In this document: in pieces, positions 53,660 to 62,074 of the stretch
How positions within the stretch are numbered: the first letter of the stretch is position 1
Layout: every line of letters begins with the position of its first letter
Origin: Mesorhizobium sp. M1E.F.Ca.ET.045.02.1.1
GTDB lineage: Bacteria > Pseudomonadota > Alphaproteobacteria > Rhizobiales > Rhizobiaceae
Length of the DNA stretch: 64,000 bases
Direction of reading: 5' to 3'
NCBI RefSeq assembly: GCF_003952485.1
Contig: NZ_CP034447.1
Span: 6,958,501 to 7,022,500 of the forward strand
Made by a program: the position numbers and the translations under genes
Notes under the pieces: model-generated
What the model was told of the DNA's origin: nothing
Database searches by the model: none
Seen by the model: the letters and a program-made list of their open reading frames with translations, nothing else

Positions 53660-54325
53660 TCACGACGCGTTGCCCGACCCGCGGATCAGTTCGGACATCA
53701 ACTGCGCCCGCTGGCGCACATTGCGCGGGGCGCCGTCATCCGAAGAGATCTGGTCGAACAGTTTGAGCGCGTCGGCCGACTTGCCTTCCTTCCAGGCGGC
53801 AAGACCAAGCGCCTCGCGCGCGGAATGGCGCAGCGGATTGGTGTCGGCGGTCAGCGCCTCGACCCGGCTGGAAACATCGGCGAAGGAGCCGTGGTCGACC
53901 AGCAGCAGCGCTGCCCTCAGGCGAGCCATATCACGTATGCCGGCGGGAATTGCGCTGTCGGCGGCGACCTCGTCGAAGTCCTTGACGGCGGCGTCGACAT
54001 CGCCCTTGTCGGCTTTGACGGTCGCCGCGCGCATGCGGGCGAGCAGCGGATAGGCGCCGTAGCCGTCCTTTTCCAGTTGATCGAGAGCCGCGATCGCCTC
54101 GTCGTTCTTGCCCTCATTGGCAAGCTTGAGGGCAGCTGAGAAGGCATCGCCCGAGCGGTTGGCACGGGTCTCGTCCCAGTAGCGGTAGCCAACGACGGCG
54201 GCAGTGCCGACCACCACCAGGATGGCAAGGCCAAGCAACGCCGGACCAAAACGGTCCCACAGCGCCTGCGCCTGGTCGCGGCGAATCTCCTCGTTGACTT
54301 CGCGGATAAAACTGTCGTCCGACAT
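53660..54325 (-). CDS. YfgM-like TPR protein
   Basis: 221-residue protein with an N-terminal cytoplasmic stretch, one membrane helix (ALLGLAILVVVGTAAVVGYR, residues 29-48) and then TPR helices such as ALKLANEGKNDEAIAALDQL and LAAWKEGKSADALKLFDQIS. This matches the DUF2133/TPR_21 family of YfgM, a periplasmic chaperone-like component near the Sec translocon in E. coli. In that bacterium yfgM, bamB and der are neighbours; here bamB is missing between. ATG 54325 is used, since the preceding TTG has no advantage. Confidence 0.88.
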   Translation of the reverse strand: MSDDSFIREVNEEIRRDQAQALWDRFGPALLGLAILVVVGTAAVVGYRYWDETRANRSGDAFSAALKLANEGKNDEAIAALDQLEKDGYGAYPLLARMRAATVKADKGDVDAAVKDFDEVAADSAIPAGIRDMARLRAALLLVDHGSFADVSSRVEALTADTNPLRHSAREALGLAAWKEGKSADALKLFDQISSDDGAPRNVRQRAQLMSELIRGSGNAS

Positions 54326-54544
54326 CAATCAAAAACCATTGCGGCCAAAAAACCATCACGCCCCTTGGCGGGGCGCTTCTTGAGCCCGCGTTTTAGCGAA
54401 ATTTTGTCGGCATGGAAGGGGTCCGGCCGGAAAATCGGCGGGACAATCCAGAGCGGCTTGCAGGCGAGCCGGAACGTACCGATGCCACATTTGGCCGATA
54501 GCCGGCTTTTCAATAGTCTGAAAGATCGCCCCGAAAGGCAACAA

Positions 54545-55561
54545 GTGCCACATCCGTTCCGCGTCCTTGCGTTCAGTCTTGCTTCGCTAGCCACCTGCGT
54601 TGCCTGGGCTTTCGCCGATCCGCCCAAATCGCCGGAGCCGATACCGGTGAAGCCGAAGCAGATCGTCCTCATCTCCTTCGACAGCGCGCGCGAGATTTCG
54701 CAATGGGAACGCAGCCGCGCGCTGGCAAAGCGCACCGGCGCGCATTTCACCTATTTTCTGTCCTGCGTCTTCCTGCTCTCGCCGGACACGCGCGCTGAGT
54801 ACATCGCGCCCGGCAAGGGCGCCGGCAAATCGAATATCGGCTTTGCCGCCTCGAAACAGGAGGTGGCGGACCGGCTCGAACAGATCCGGCTCGCGGCCGC
54901 CGAAGGCCACGACATCGGCAGCCATGCCTGCGGCCATTTCGACGGCAAGGCCTGGAGCAAGGCCGACTGGCTGGCCGAGTTCGGCGCATTCCGGCACATC
55001 TTCGAGAATGCCTATGCGATCAACGGCATCTCGCCCGAGCCGCCCGGCTGGCGCGATTTCGCCCGTCATGCCGTGACCGGTTTTCGCGCGCCGTACCTCT
55101 CGACCGACAAGGCGCTTTACGAAGCGCTGCCCGAAGCCGGCTTCCAGTACGACGCGAGCGGCGTCTCGAACGGTCCTGCCCCGCCGCCGACGAGGAACGG
55201 CGTCACGCATTTTGCATTGCCGCTGATTCCGGAAGGACCGAAGTCGAGGCCAGTGGTCGCCATGGATTACAATCTCTATGTCCGCCATTCGGGCGGCTTC
55301 GAGGAGCCGGCCAAGGCGTCCGAATTCGCCGACCGCGCCTATCATGCGTTCCGCGCCGCCTTCGATGCGCAGTACAACGGCAAGCGCCTTCCGCTCGAGC
55401 TCGGCTTCCACTTCACGCAGATGAACGGCGGCACCTACTGGAACGCGCTCGAGCGCTTTGCCGGCGAGGTGTGCGTCATGCAGCAGGTCGAGTGCATCAG
55501 CTTCCGCGACTATGTCGAGCGGCACCGCGCCGATCAAAGGCAGGCCGCCGTGGGCGGCTGA
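54545..55561 (+). CDS. Divergent polysaccharide deacetylase
   Basis: 338-residue secreted protein from GTG 54545, with AAGG six bases upstream. The N-terminus VPHPFRVLAFSLASLATCVA is a signal peptide (an ATG at 54482 would add 21 residues). NodB-type motifs: the first is VLISFDSARE in place of TFDDGP, losing the second metal-binding Asp; the second is HDIGSHACGHFDG with the HxxxH metal ligands; the third is TGFRAPYLST. It would remove acetyl groups from a polysaccharide in the periplasm if the changed first motif is tolerated. It is divergent from the YfgM-like gene and convergent with bacA. Confidence 0.8.
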   Translation: MPHPFRVLAFSLASLATCVAWAFADPPKSPEPIPVKPKQIVLISFDSAREISQWERSRALAKRTGAHFTYFLSCVFLLSPDTRAEYIAPGKGAGKSNIGFAASKQEVADRLEQIRLAAAEGHDIGSHACGHFDGKAWSKADWLAEFGAFRHIFENAYAINGISPEPPGWRDFARHAVTGFRAPYLSTDKALYEALPEAGFQYDASGVSNGPAPPPTRNGVTHFALPLIPEGPKSRPVVAMDYNLYVRHSGGFEEPAKASEFADRAYHAFRAAFDAQYNGKRLPLELGFHFTQMNGGTYWNALERFAGEVCVMQQVECISFRDYVERHRADQRQAAVGG

Positions 55562-55582
55562 GCCGCCCACGGCTGGCCTGGT

Positions 55583-56842
55583 TCAGGCCGCATCCTCCGC
55601 GCCATGCTTGGCGAGATAGCGCTGATCGATGTCCGGCAGCGGCTCGCCCTCCAGCGTTGCCTCGAAGGCGCGCAGGCGCTTGTGCACCGACTGCAGCTCG
55701 ACGATGGTTGACCAGGAATTCAACAGGAACTGCAGCGAATTCGTCACCTTGCCGAAGGCATTCGAGATCTGATTCAGGGCGCCGAAGGTGATCTTGTGCG
55801 CGACCAGCGAGGGTCCGAGGATCAGCAGCGAGAAGATGTTGTCGGCCTGCAGGTAGGTGTAACGCACGACGTTGAAATAGATGTAGTGGAAATAGAGCCT
55901 GAAGTAGTTGCGGCGCACATTGGTGAACAGCTCCGTGGTCGTCGCCGGCTGCGCCCGGTCGGGGTGGTCCTCGCCATAGACGAGTTCCTTGCGATAGGCG
56001 GCCTCGACACGCTGGTTGCGGAACTGCAGGCCCGGCAGCTTGAAACCGGCGAGCATCACCGAGGCAGTGCCGAACACGCACCAGCCCAGCGCGGCAACCA
56101 CCAGCGGCTGCGGGACCGCGCCGATGATCGGCAGTTCGGTGATGTGGGCCTGAAGCTGGATCATCACCGGCAGGAAGGCGATCAGGGTCATGATCGACTG
56201 GACGAAGCTCGAACCCAGGTCCTCCATGATCTGCGAGAAGCGCATGGTGTCTTCCTGAATACGCTGCGAGGCGCCCTCGATGTGGCGCAGCCGGCCCCAG
56301 TTTGCCATGAAGTAGTCGTTCATCGCCGTGCGCCAGCGGAAGATCCAGTGGCTGACAATAAAGGCGTTGACCACCTGCACATTCATGCCGACCAGCGCCA
56401 GCCAGGAGAAATCGGCCAATCCGGTGTAGAATTCCGTGTCGGTCGACGCTGTCGTTCCCGACATCAGGCCCTGCACGTAGTCGAAGAAAGGCCCGTACCA
56501 GTTATTGACGGCAACGGAGACCTGCACGTTGAAATAGATGAAGAACAGGACGAGGGCGGTCATCAGGATCGACCAGTTCTGCCACGGATGCGGGGCATAC
56601 CAGCTCCAGAACGCATAGAAGATCAGCACGCAAGCCGCGAAGTAGATGTAGAACCACAGGAACGGCTTCGACCACAGGACCGCGATGCCAATGATGGGCG
56701 GAGTACCGGCCGCTGCCGGCGGCAGGCCGAGGACGGCGCCCAGCTGCTCGCCGCCGAAGAACCAGAACAGGATCCCCGCAAGGCTCCAGACGGCGGCCGA
56801 GGTGAAGAAAAGCTTCGGCTGCGGGAAGAAGGATACGAACAC
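55583..56842 (-). CDS. bacA: Peptide transporter BacA/SbmA
   Basis: 419-residue inner-membrane importer with seven to eight hydrophobic helices. Long conserved stretches for the family include WYAPHPWQNWSILMTALVLF near residue 80, MNDYFMANWGRLRHIEGASQ near 173 and RIQEDTMRFSQIMEDLG, plus the C-terminal LFTNVRRNYFRLYFHYIYFN. BacA/SbmA takes up antimicrobial peptides; in Sinorhizobium-legume symbiosis it protects bacteroids against plant NCR peptides and affects very-long-chain fatty acids in lipid A. It stands alone between convergent and same-strand neighbours. The ATG is backed by GAGGAAA. Confidence 0.95.
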   Translation of the reverse strand: MFVSFFPQPKLFFTSAAVWSLAGILFWFFGGEQLGAVLGLPPAAAGTPPIIGIAVLWSKPFLWFYIYFAACVLIFYAFWSWYAPHPWQNWSILMTALVLFFIYFNVQVSVAVNNWYGPFFDYVQGLMSGTTASTDTEFYTGLADFSWLALVGMNVQVVNAFIVSHWIFRWRTAMNDYFMANWGRLRHIEGASQRIQEDTMRFSQIMEDLGSSFVQSIMTLIAFLPVMIQLQAHITELPIIGAVPQPLVVAALGWCVFGTASVMLAGFKLPGLQFRNQRVEAAYRKELVYGEDHPDRAQPATTTELFTNVRRNYFRLYFHYIYFNVVRYTYLQADNIFSLLILGPSLVAHKITFGALNQISNAFGKVTNSLQFLLNSWSTIVELQSVHKRLRAFEATLEGEPLPDIDQRYLAKHGAEDAA

Positions 56843-56964
56843 TGTGGCGGGTTTCCTCGGTCTGACCGCAAATCAGCGGCGTTTGCTGTTCGGCGGGCAT
56901 AAGGTCACACATTAGTGGGAAAGAAAATGCCCTGCCCGATGCCCGGCACCGAGCAAGACCATAA

Positions 56965-58125
56965 TCATGGCGATTTTGGTGCAGCCGTCCTGGCAATGAC
57001 ACCGGAAACCAGCAGAGCGGCAGCCGCCATGGCCGAGGCAAGCACGTAATTGCCCGACGCCTGCGCGAGCAGGCCGGCGGCGACCGGGCCGACGATCTGG
57101 CCGAGGCCGAAGGCGGCGGTCATCACCGCGAAGATGCGGCGCGGCGCCTGTGGCGCAAGCTGCCTGCCCGCCTGCAGGCCGAGCGCGGTGATGGCGATGA
57201 AGGTGCCGCCGAGCAGGACGCCGGCGAGCAGCGGTCCGGTGGACCCTTTAATGACGACGCTGGCGGTGACGCCGACCACCTCAACCAGGCAGCTCACGGC
57301 GTAAGCCGTGTAGAGCCCGATCCTGCCGGCGAACTTCTGCCAGAACCAGGTCGCCGGAAAACCGGCAAGTCCGGTGACCATCCAGACGCTGGCCTCGAAG
57401 ACGCGCCCGCCGCCGCCCTGGCGCACGATAGCGACCAGGAAGGTCGCGGTCACCACATAGCCGAAGCCGAACAGCCCATAGGCAAGAATCATCTTCGCCA
57501 GCGACCTGTCCTTCGGCAGCGCCGGTTCAGGCCCGTCGACACCGTTCGCAGGTACGGCGGAGCCGGCGAGCAGCGCGACGAGAAGCAGGCCGACCGCCGA
57601 AAGCGCTCCCGACCAAAGCCAACCAACAGCCCAGCCGGCATGGTCGGTGACGAGAATTGCCAGCAGCGCCGAAGAGACCGCAATGCCCAGGCCGACACCG
57701 CCGAAGTGCAGCGCCTGCAGGTCGTTGCGGCCGGCTTCGGCGAGATGGCTGAAGACGATCGACGACATGAACACCATGACGAAAGCGCTGACCAGGCCGG
57801 CGAGAAAGCGGATGACGATGAATGCCGCCATCGTCTCGTTCAGGCCCATCAGGCCCGCAAGCACGGCGCTGGCGGCGAGGCTGGAAAACATCAGCAGACG
57901 CTCGCGGCCGTGCGCCCAGCCGCCGGCAGCGGCGAGCGCGCCGATCAGGTAGCCGAGATAGTTGGCCGAGGCGATCCAGCCGGCATCGGCCGGCGTCAGA
58001 TGCAGCTCCTCCATCATGCCGGGCAGGATCGGCGTGTAGACGAAGCGGCCGATGCCCATGGCGACGGCAAGAGCTGCCATGCCGGCAAATGCTAGACGCA
58101 AAGGGGATGGCGAAGCGACGTTCAT
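56965..58125 (-). CDS. MFS transporter, YbfB/YjiJ family
   Basis: 386-residue transporter with 12 hydrophobic segments. The N-terminus reads LAFAGMAALAVAMGIGRFVY then TPILPGMMEELHLTPADAGW, which is characteristic of the YbfB/YjiJ subfamily. GWAHGRERLLMF near residue 76 occupies the MFS loop 2-3 position. ATG 58125 is chosen over an upstream GTG-containing frame. Downstream is bacA on the same strand after 122 bp. Substrate unknown. Confidence 0.88.
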   Translation of the reverse strand: MNVASPSPLRLAFAGMAALAVAMGIGRFVYTPILPGMMEELHLTPADAGWIASANYLGYLIGALAAAGGWAHGRERLLMFSSLAASAVLAGLMGLNETMAAFIVIRFLAGLVSAFVMVFMSSIVFSHLAEAGRNDLQALHFGGVGLGIAVSSALLAILVTDHAGWAVGWLWSGALSAVGLLLVALLAGSAVPANGVDGPEPALPKDRSLAKMILAYGLFGFGYVVTATFLVAIVRQGGGGRVFEASVWMVTGLAGFPATWFWQKFAGRIGLYTAYAVSCLVEVVGVTASVVIKGSTGPLLAGVLLGGTFIAITALGLQAGRQLAPQAPRRIFAVMTAAFGLGQIVGPVAAGLLAQASGNYVLASAMAAAALLVSGVIARTAAPKSP

Positions 58126-58196
58126 TGCAGCGCAACATAGGTGTGTGCGCAGGCGAAACAACCGTGGTTGCGTTGGGCAGTTCGGTTAGGCTGGCT

Positions 58197-58394
58197 TTAG
58201 CGGCAGGCCGTCTCGTAAGCCGTGCGGGCGGCCGTCAGCCGGAACGGCATGTCGCCGAGCTCGCGCTCCGACATGGTGTCGAGCACCGGATGCGACAACG
58301 GGTCGACGACCCAGCGGGCGATCTCGCCGTCATCATACCGGTCCTTTATCGGCGCGTTGCTGGAAAGCCCCCTCAGCAAAGATAAAATCTTCAT
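58197..58394 (-). CDS. Small hypothetical protein, DUF1127-like tail
   Basis: 65-residue protein beginning MKILSLLRGLSSNAPIKDRY. The segment LDTMSERELGDMPFRLTAAR resembles the MSDRELADIGLSR motif of DUF1127 proteins, which in alphaproteobacteria bind RNA or act in phosphate and carbon regulation. The match is partial and the N-terminus is not of the usual sort. Divergent from the LysR at 58492, with 97 bp between. AGGCGATCCG precedes the ATG. Confidence 0.6.
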   Translation of the reverse strand: MKILSLLRGLSSNAPIKDRYDDGEIARWVVDPLSHPVLDTMSERELGDMPFRLTAARTAYETACR

Positions 58395-58491
58395 CGGATC
58401 GCCTCCAAGATCTAGCCTATGTCAGCTAGAATCAGCCTTTCCTCGTCAGGTTTCAATTGAGATTTCGGCCCGACCGTTTTAGAAAAACTGA

Positions 58492-59406
58492 ATGGCTATG
58501 CTGAACCGCGTCCATCTCAATGGCCTGCGCGCCGTCGAAACCGTCGCCCGCCTAGGCTCGCTTGCCGCCGCGGCGGCCGAACTCAACGTTTCGGTCAGCG
58601 CGGTCAGCCAGCAGATCAAGCGCACCGAAAAGCAGCTCGGCCAGGCACTGTTCGAGCGGACACCCGGCGGGCTGGTGCTGACCGAATTCGGCACTGTCTT
58701 CACGACCAGATTGAGCGCGGGTTTCCGCGAGCTCGCGCAGGCGGTGGCGCTAGCCGGCGAGGCGACTGAATGCACGCTGGTGGTTTCGGTGGCGCCGGCC
58801 TTCGCCTCGAAATGGCTGCTGCCAAGGCTGTCGCGACATTTCGCCCGGCACCCGAATGTTCTGCTGCGCATCGATGCTTCCGCCCGGATCGCCGATCTCG
58901 ACCATTCTGACATCGACATCGCCATCCGGCTCGGCAACGGCAAATGGCCTGGCGGCCGGGCGGAACTGCTGCTGGCGCAGGAGGTATTTCCGGTCTGCGC
59001 GCCCTCGATCGCGGCCAAGCTCAAGTCGATCGCGGACCTGGCCCAGACCTGCGCCATCACCGACGAGCGGGCGATGATCAGCTGGGACAGCTGGTTCGAG
59101 GCGGCAGAGGTGGAGCCGGTCACATTCCTGAAAGGTGCGCGCTTCACCGACCCGATGCTGTGCCTGGAATCGGCGATCGCCGGCCATGGCGTGATGCTCG
59201 CCTGGCAGTTGCTGACGGCCGATGCACTGGCCGACGGACGGCTCGTGGCGCCTTTCGATGTGCGCGCCGAGAGCGGGCTCGGCTACTGGATGGTCACCTC
59301 GGCCACCAAGAGCGAGAGCCGCAAGGTGCGCGATTTCAAGGCCTGGATCCGCGAGGAGATCGCGACGACGATGGCGCAATTCAGGGCGCTGGACAGCGCT
59401 GCTTGA
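58492..59406 (+). CDS. LysR family transcriptional regulator, GcvA-like
   Basis: 304 residues. HTH region: NRVHLNGLRAVETVARLGSL then AAAAAELNVSVSAVSQQIKR (residues 5-44), followed by TEKQLGQALFERTPGGLVLT. The effector domain starts near 85 with SVAPAFASKWLLPRLSRHFA, a GcvA-subfamily pattern. It may start at ATG 58492 or at the third codon (ATG 58498). Target unknown; the divergent small protein and the downstream aminopeptidase are candidates. Confidence 0.92.
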   Translation: MAMLNRVHLNGLRAVETVARLGSLAAAAAELNVSVSAVSQQIKRTEKQLGQALFERTPGGLVLTEFGTVFTTRLSAGFRELAQAVALAGEATECTLVVSVAPAFASKWLLPRLSRHFARHPNVLLRIDASARIADLDHSDIDIAIRLGNGKWPGGRAELLLAQEVFPVCAPSIAAKLKSIADLAQTCAITDERAMISWDSWFEAAEVEPVTFLKGARFTDPMLCLESAIAGHGVMLAWQLLTADALADGRLVAPFDVRAESGLGYWMVTSATKSESRKVRDFKAWIREEIATTMAQFRALDSAA

Positions 59407-59414
59407 GTTCGTCT

Positions 59415-59483
59415 GAGCATGATCTTTTCCGAACCGAAGGTCAGCGCAGCAAAAACCGCTGCGCACTTTTCGGGATCATGCTC
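59415..59483. repeat. Intergenic hairpin repeat (GAGCATGAT family)
   Basis: GAGCATGATC at the left end and GATCATGCTC at the right end are perfect inverted repeats; inside, TTTTCCGAA and the CGCACTTTTCGGG block also pair loosely. A related unit is at 61903-61953. It starts 9 bp after the LysR stop and may act as a terminator or an RNA stabiliser. Confidence 0.75.
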
Positions 59484-59569
59484 TGAACAAGCCCAGTCGA
59501 TCGCGGTGGAAAGGCCAACCGCGCCGGTCTATGTAAGGACCAGACCCCAACAAAATGGCAGGCAGGATC

Positions 59570-60826
59570 ATGACCACACATTCGCGCGGCGTCTCAGCAA
59601 CGATCGACCCGGTGAAGCTCGACAGACTGGCCGAGGTTGCGATCAAGGTCGGGCTGCAACTGCAGCCCGGACAGGATCTGGTGCTGACGTCGTCGATCGC
59701 GGCGCTGCCGCTGACCAGGCGCATCGTCGAGCACGCCTACAAGGCCGGCGCCGGGCTGGTGACGCCGATCTTCAACGACGACGAGATCACGCTGGCGCGT
59801 TTCCGCTACGGCACTGATGCCGGCTTCGACCGCGCCGCCGGCTGGCTCTATGAGGGCATGGCGAAAGCCTTCGCCAACAATGCCGCGCGGCTCGCGGTGC
59901 GCGGCGAGGATCCATCGCTGTTATCGGCGCAGGACCCCGCCAAGGTGGCGCGCGCCAACAAGGCGAACTCGATGGCCTACCGGCCGGCGCTGGAGAAGAT
60001 CACCGGCTTCGACATCAACTGGAACATCGTCGCCTATCCCGACCTCGCCTGGGCGAAGCAGGTCTTTCCGGGCGAGCCCGACGACGTTGCGGTGGTGAAG
60101 CTCGCGGACGCAATCTTCTCGGCCTCGCGTGTGGATGTCGAGGATCCGATTGGCAACTGGAAGGCGCACAACGCCGCGCTGGCCGAGCGCACCAAATGGC
60201 TGAACGGCCACAATTTCCATTCCCTGCATTTCACCGGGCCGGGCACCGACCTGACGGTCGGATTGGCGGAAGGCCATGAATGGATGGGCGGCGCCTCGAC
60301 GGCGAAGAACGGCATCACCTGCAACCCGAACATCCCGACCGAGGAGGTCTTCACCACGCCGCATGCAAGGCGCGTCGAAGGCCATGTCTCCTCGACCAAG
60401 CCGCTCTCCTACCAGGGCACGCTGATCGACGAGATTTCGGTGCGTTTCGAGGGCGGGCGGATCGTCGAGGCCAAGGCTTCGAAGGGCGAGGACGTCTTGA
60501 AGAAGGTGCTCGACACCGACGAGGGCGCGCGCCGCCTCGGCGAAGTGGCGCTGGTGCCGCATTCCTCGCCGATCTCGAAGAGCGGTCTTTTGTTCTTCAA
60601 CACGCTGTTCGACGAGAACGCCGCCTGCCACATCGCGCTCGGACAATGCTATTCGAAGTGCTTCGTCAACGGCGCTTCGCTCAGCCAGGACGAGATCGCC
60701 GAGCGCGGCGGCAACAAGAGTTTTATCCACATCGACTGGATGATCGGCTCGGACAAGGTCGACATCGACGGCCTCGGCAAGGACGGCAGCCGCGTGCCGG
60801 TCATGCGCAAGGGTGAGTGGGCATAA
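59570..60826 (+). CDS. Aminopeptidase, M29 family
   Basis: 418-residue metallopeptidase of the thermophilic aminopeptidase (AmpS/PepS) family, which removes N-terminal residues from peptides in the cytoplasm. All likely metal and catalytic positions are visible: Glu in NIPTEEVFTTPH, Glu in RLGEVALVPHSSPI, His and Tyr in NAACHIALGQCYSK, and His and Asp in KSFIHIDWMIGSD. AGGATC lies ahead of ATG 59570; an ATG 15 bases earlier has no ribosome site. Length matches the family. Confidence 0.93.
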   Translation: MTTHSRGVSATIDPVKLDRLAEVAIKVGLQLQPGQDLVLTSSIAALPLTRRIVEHAYKAGAGLVTPIFNDDEITLARFRYGTDAGFDRAAGWLYEGMAKAFANNAARLAVRGEDPSLLSAQDPAKVARANKANSMAYRPALEKITGFDINWNIVAYPDLAWAKQVFPGEPDDVAVVKLADAIFSASRVDVEDPIGNWKAHNAALAERTKWLNGHNFHSLHFTGPGTDLTVGLAEGHEWMGGASTAKNGITCNPNIPTEEVFTTPHARRVEGHVSSTKPLSYQGTLIDEISVRFEGGRIVEAKASKGEDVLKKVLDTDEGARRLGEVALVPHSSPISKSGLLFFNTLFDENAACHIALGQCYSKCFVNGASLSQDEIAERGGNKSFIHIDWMIGSDKVDIDGLGKDGSRVPVMRKGEWA

Positions 60827-60833
60827 CAGGACT

Positions 60834-60891
60834 CATTGTTTTCACGCAATTCCGGACGGAAAACCGCTACACACTTTTCCTGGAATTGCTT
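60834..60891. repeat. RIME-like palindromic unit
   Basis: Nearly identical to the second palindrome of the element at 19536-19594: TTTTCACGCAATTCCGGACG, AAAACCGCT, ACACTTTTCCTGGAATTGCT. It lies directly between the M29 aminopeptidase stop and the ribosome site of the DUF488 gene, so it is part of that gene's leader. Confidence 0.85.
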
Positions 60892-60906
60892 GGCAAGGGA
60901 GGCGTA

Positions 60907-61260
60907 ATGGCCTTCGACATTGCGGTGAAGCGTGTTTACGGGACACCCGAAAAGACCGACGGCCAGCGAGTGCTGGTCGACCGCGTCTGGCCGCGCGGCG
61001 TTGCCAAGATGGATGCCGCGCTGACGCTCTGGCTGAAGGAGATCGCGCCAAGCGACGCGTTGCGCAAATGGTTCGGACATGAGCCCGAGCGTTGGGCCGA
61101 GTTCCAGAAGCGGTACCACGCCGAGCTTGACCGGAATGAGGAAGCGGTGGCGCAACTGCGCGGCCTGTTGCGCGAAGGCAAGGTGACGCTGCTCTACGGC
61201 GCGCATGACGAGGCGCACAACAATGCGGTGGCGCTGGCGGGGTATTTGAGGCAGGCGTGA
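60907..61260 (+). CDS. DUF488 family protein
   Basis: 117-residue protein with the family layout: N-terminal IAVKRVYGTPEKTDGQRVLV then DRVWPRGVAKMDAAL, a central WFGHEPERWAEFQKRYHAEL and C-terminal VTLLYGAHDEAHNNAVALAG. DUF488 proteins are small cytoplasmic proteins of unknown biochemical role. A strong GGGAGG is five bases ahead of the ATG. The leader carries a RIME-like repeat, so it may be transcribed with the aminopeptidase upstream. Confidence 0.88.
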   Translation: MAFDIAVKRVYGTPEKTDGQRVLVDRVWPRGVAKMDAALTLWLKEIAPSDALRKWFGHEPERWAEFQKRYHAELDRNEEAVAQLRGLLREGKVTLLYGAHDEAHNNAVALAGYLRQA

Positions 61261-61307
61261 AGGGCTCGCGCAACGCTCGCGATTTGCGAAAGCCGAGGTG
61301 ACGTCCG

Positions 61308-61487
61308 ATCTCCCCCCTCGAGGGGGGAGATGCCCGGCAGGGCAGAGGGGGGGGTGCTGTCCCTCCGGCCTCTCAACCGTTCACTGCCGCGCACCGAAAC
61401 AGGTTCGCGCTGGGGCAGACCGACCAGCCTCGCGTTCCTTCACACCCCCTCTGGCCTGCCGGCCATCTCCCCCCGCAAGGGGGAGAT
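61308..61487. repeat. Palindromic repeat element between DUF488 and the ArsC-like gene
   Basis: Left arm 61308-61332 (ATCTCCCCCCTCGAGGGGGG then AGATG) and right arm 61464-61487 (CATCTCCCCCCGCAAGGGGG then AGAT) are inverted. Tails CCCGGCAGGGCAGAGGGGGG and CACCCCCTCTGGCCTGCCGG pair as well. It takes most of the 251-bp gap between convergent genes. Fourth copy of the family in this window. Confidence 0.88.
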
Positions 61488-61511
61488 TGGCAGCTTCGCC
61501 GTGCCGCTACC

Positions 61512-61859
61512 CTACCTCACCGCCCCCTCATAAACCTCCGCCTTGAACCCAACCAGAATGCGGTCGCCGACTTCCAGCACCGGGCGCTTGATCATGGTCG
61601 GCTTGGCGAGCATCAGCGCCTTGGCCTTCTTCTCGTCGAGTGCTTCCTTGTCCTTCTGCGGCAGCTCGCGGAACGTGGTGCTGCCCTTGTTGAGCAGCTT
61701 TTCCCAGCCGACCTTGCCGACCCAGCCGTTCAGCCTTTCCGCCTCGATCCCTTCGGCCCGGTAATCGTGGAAGCGGTAGGGAACGTCGTGGCTCTCCAGC
61801 CAGACGCGCGCCTTCTTGATCGTGTCGCAGGTGGTGATGCCATACATAGTGATCGTCAA
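61512..61859 (-). CDS. ArsC/Spx family protein (arsenate reductase-related)
   Basis: 115-residue thioredoxin-fold protein. From TTG 61859 the N-terminus is LTITMYGITTCDTIKKARVW with a single Cys (TCDT) where ArsC/Spx proteins have their active thiol. The C-terminal PTMIKRPVLEVGDRILVGFK is the family's RPV motif. The second Cys of the CxxC form is missing, as in the YffB class. The TTG start matches the family N-terminus and has GAGG six bases upstream; an ATG at 61847 has no ribosome site. Role unknown; glutathione-linked reduction has been suggested for relatives. Confidence 0.85.
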   Translation of the reverse strand: MTITMYGITTCDTIKKARVWLESHDVPYRFHDYRAEGIEAERLNGWVGKVGWEKLLNKGSTTFRELPQKDKEALDEKKAKALMLAKPTMIKRPVLEVGDRILVGFKAEVYEGAVR

Positions 61860-61902
61860 GACAGACCTCGGGCGGGTGGGGTTGCGAATCCGGCCGAACC
61901 CT

Positions 61903-61953
61903 AGAGCATGATGCCGAAAAGTGCGAAGCGGTTTTCGGATGACATCATGCTCT
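61903..61953. repeat. Intergenic hairpin repeat (GAGCATGAT family)
   Basis: AGAGCATGATG (left) and CATCATGCTCT (right) are perfect inverted repeats; CCGAAAAGTGC and GGTTTTCGG pair inside. Related to 59415-59483. It lies between the ArsC-like gene and the divergent ArsR-family regulator. Confidence 0.8.
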
Positions 61954-62074
61954 CTCCTTGACTTAGAGCCTGCCCTGCCCGCTTTGCCAGCGCTTTGCCG
62001 CACCTGGATTTTGGCGCTTGCCAATACTAAGGTTTTTTCCGAAGTATTATCCAAACCCAAGGAGCGGATGGCCG

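Noticed and set aside
52343..54139. A 598-codon plus-strand frame
   Set aside because: Antisense to der and the YfgM-like gene, whose GTPase motifs and TPR units decide the strand.
19490..61953. A CRISPR array
   Set aside because: The repeats are dispersed palindromic elements at separate loci with unrelated flanks; there is no regular repeat-spacer array and no cas gene.
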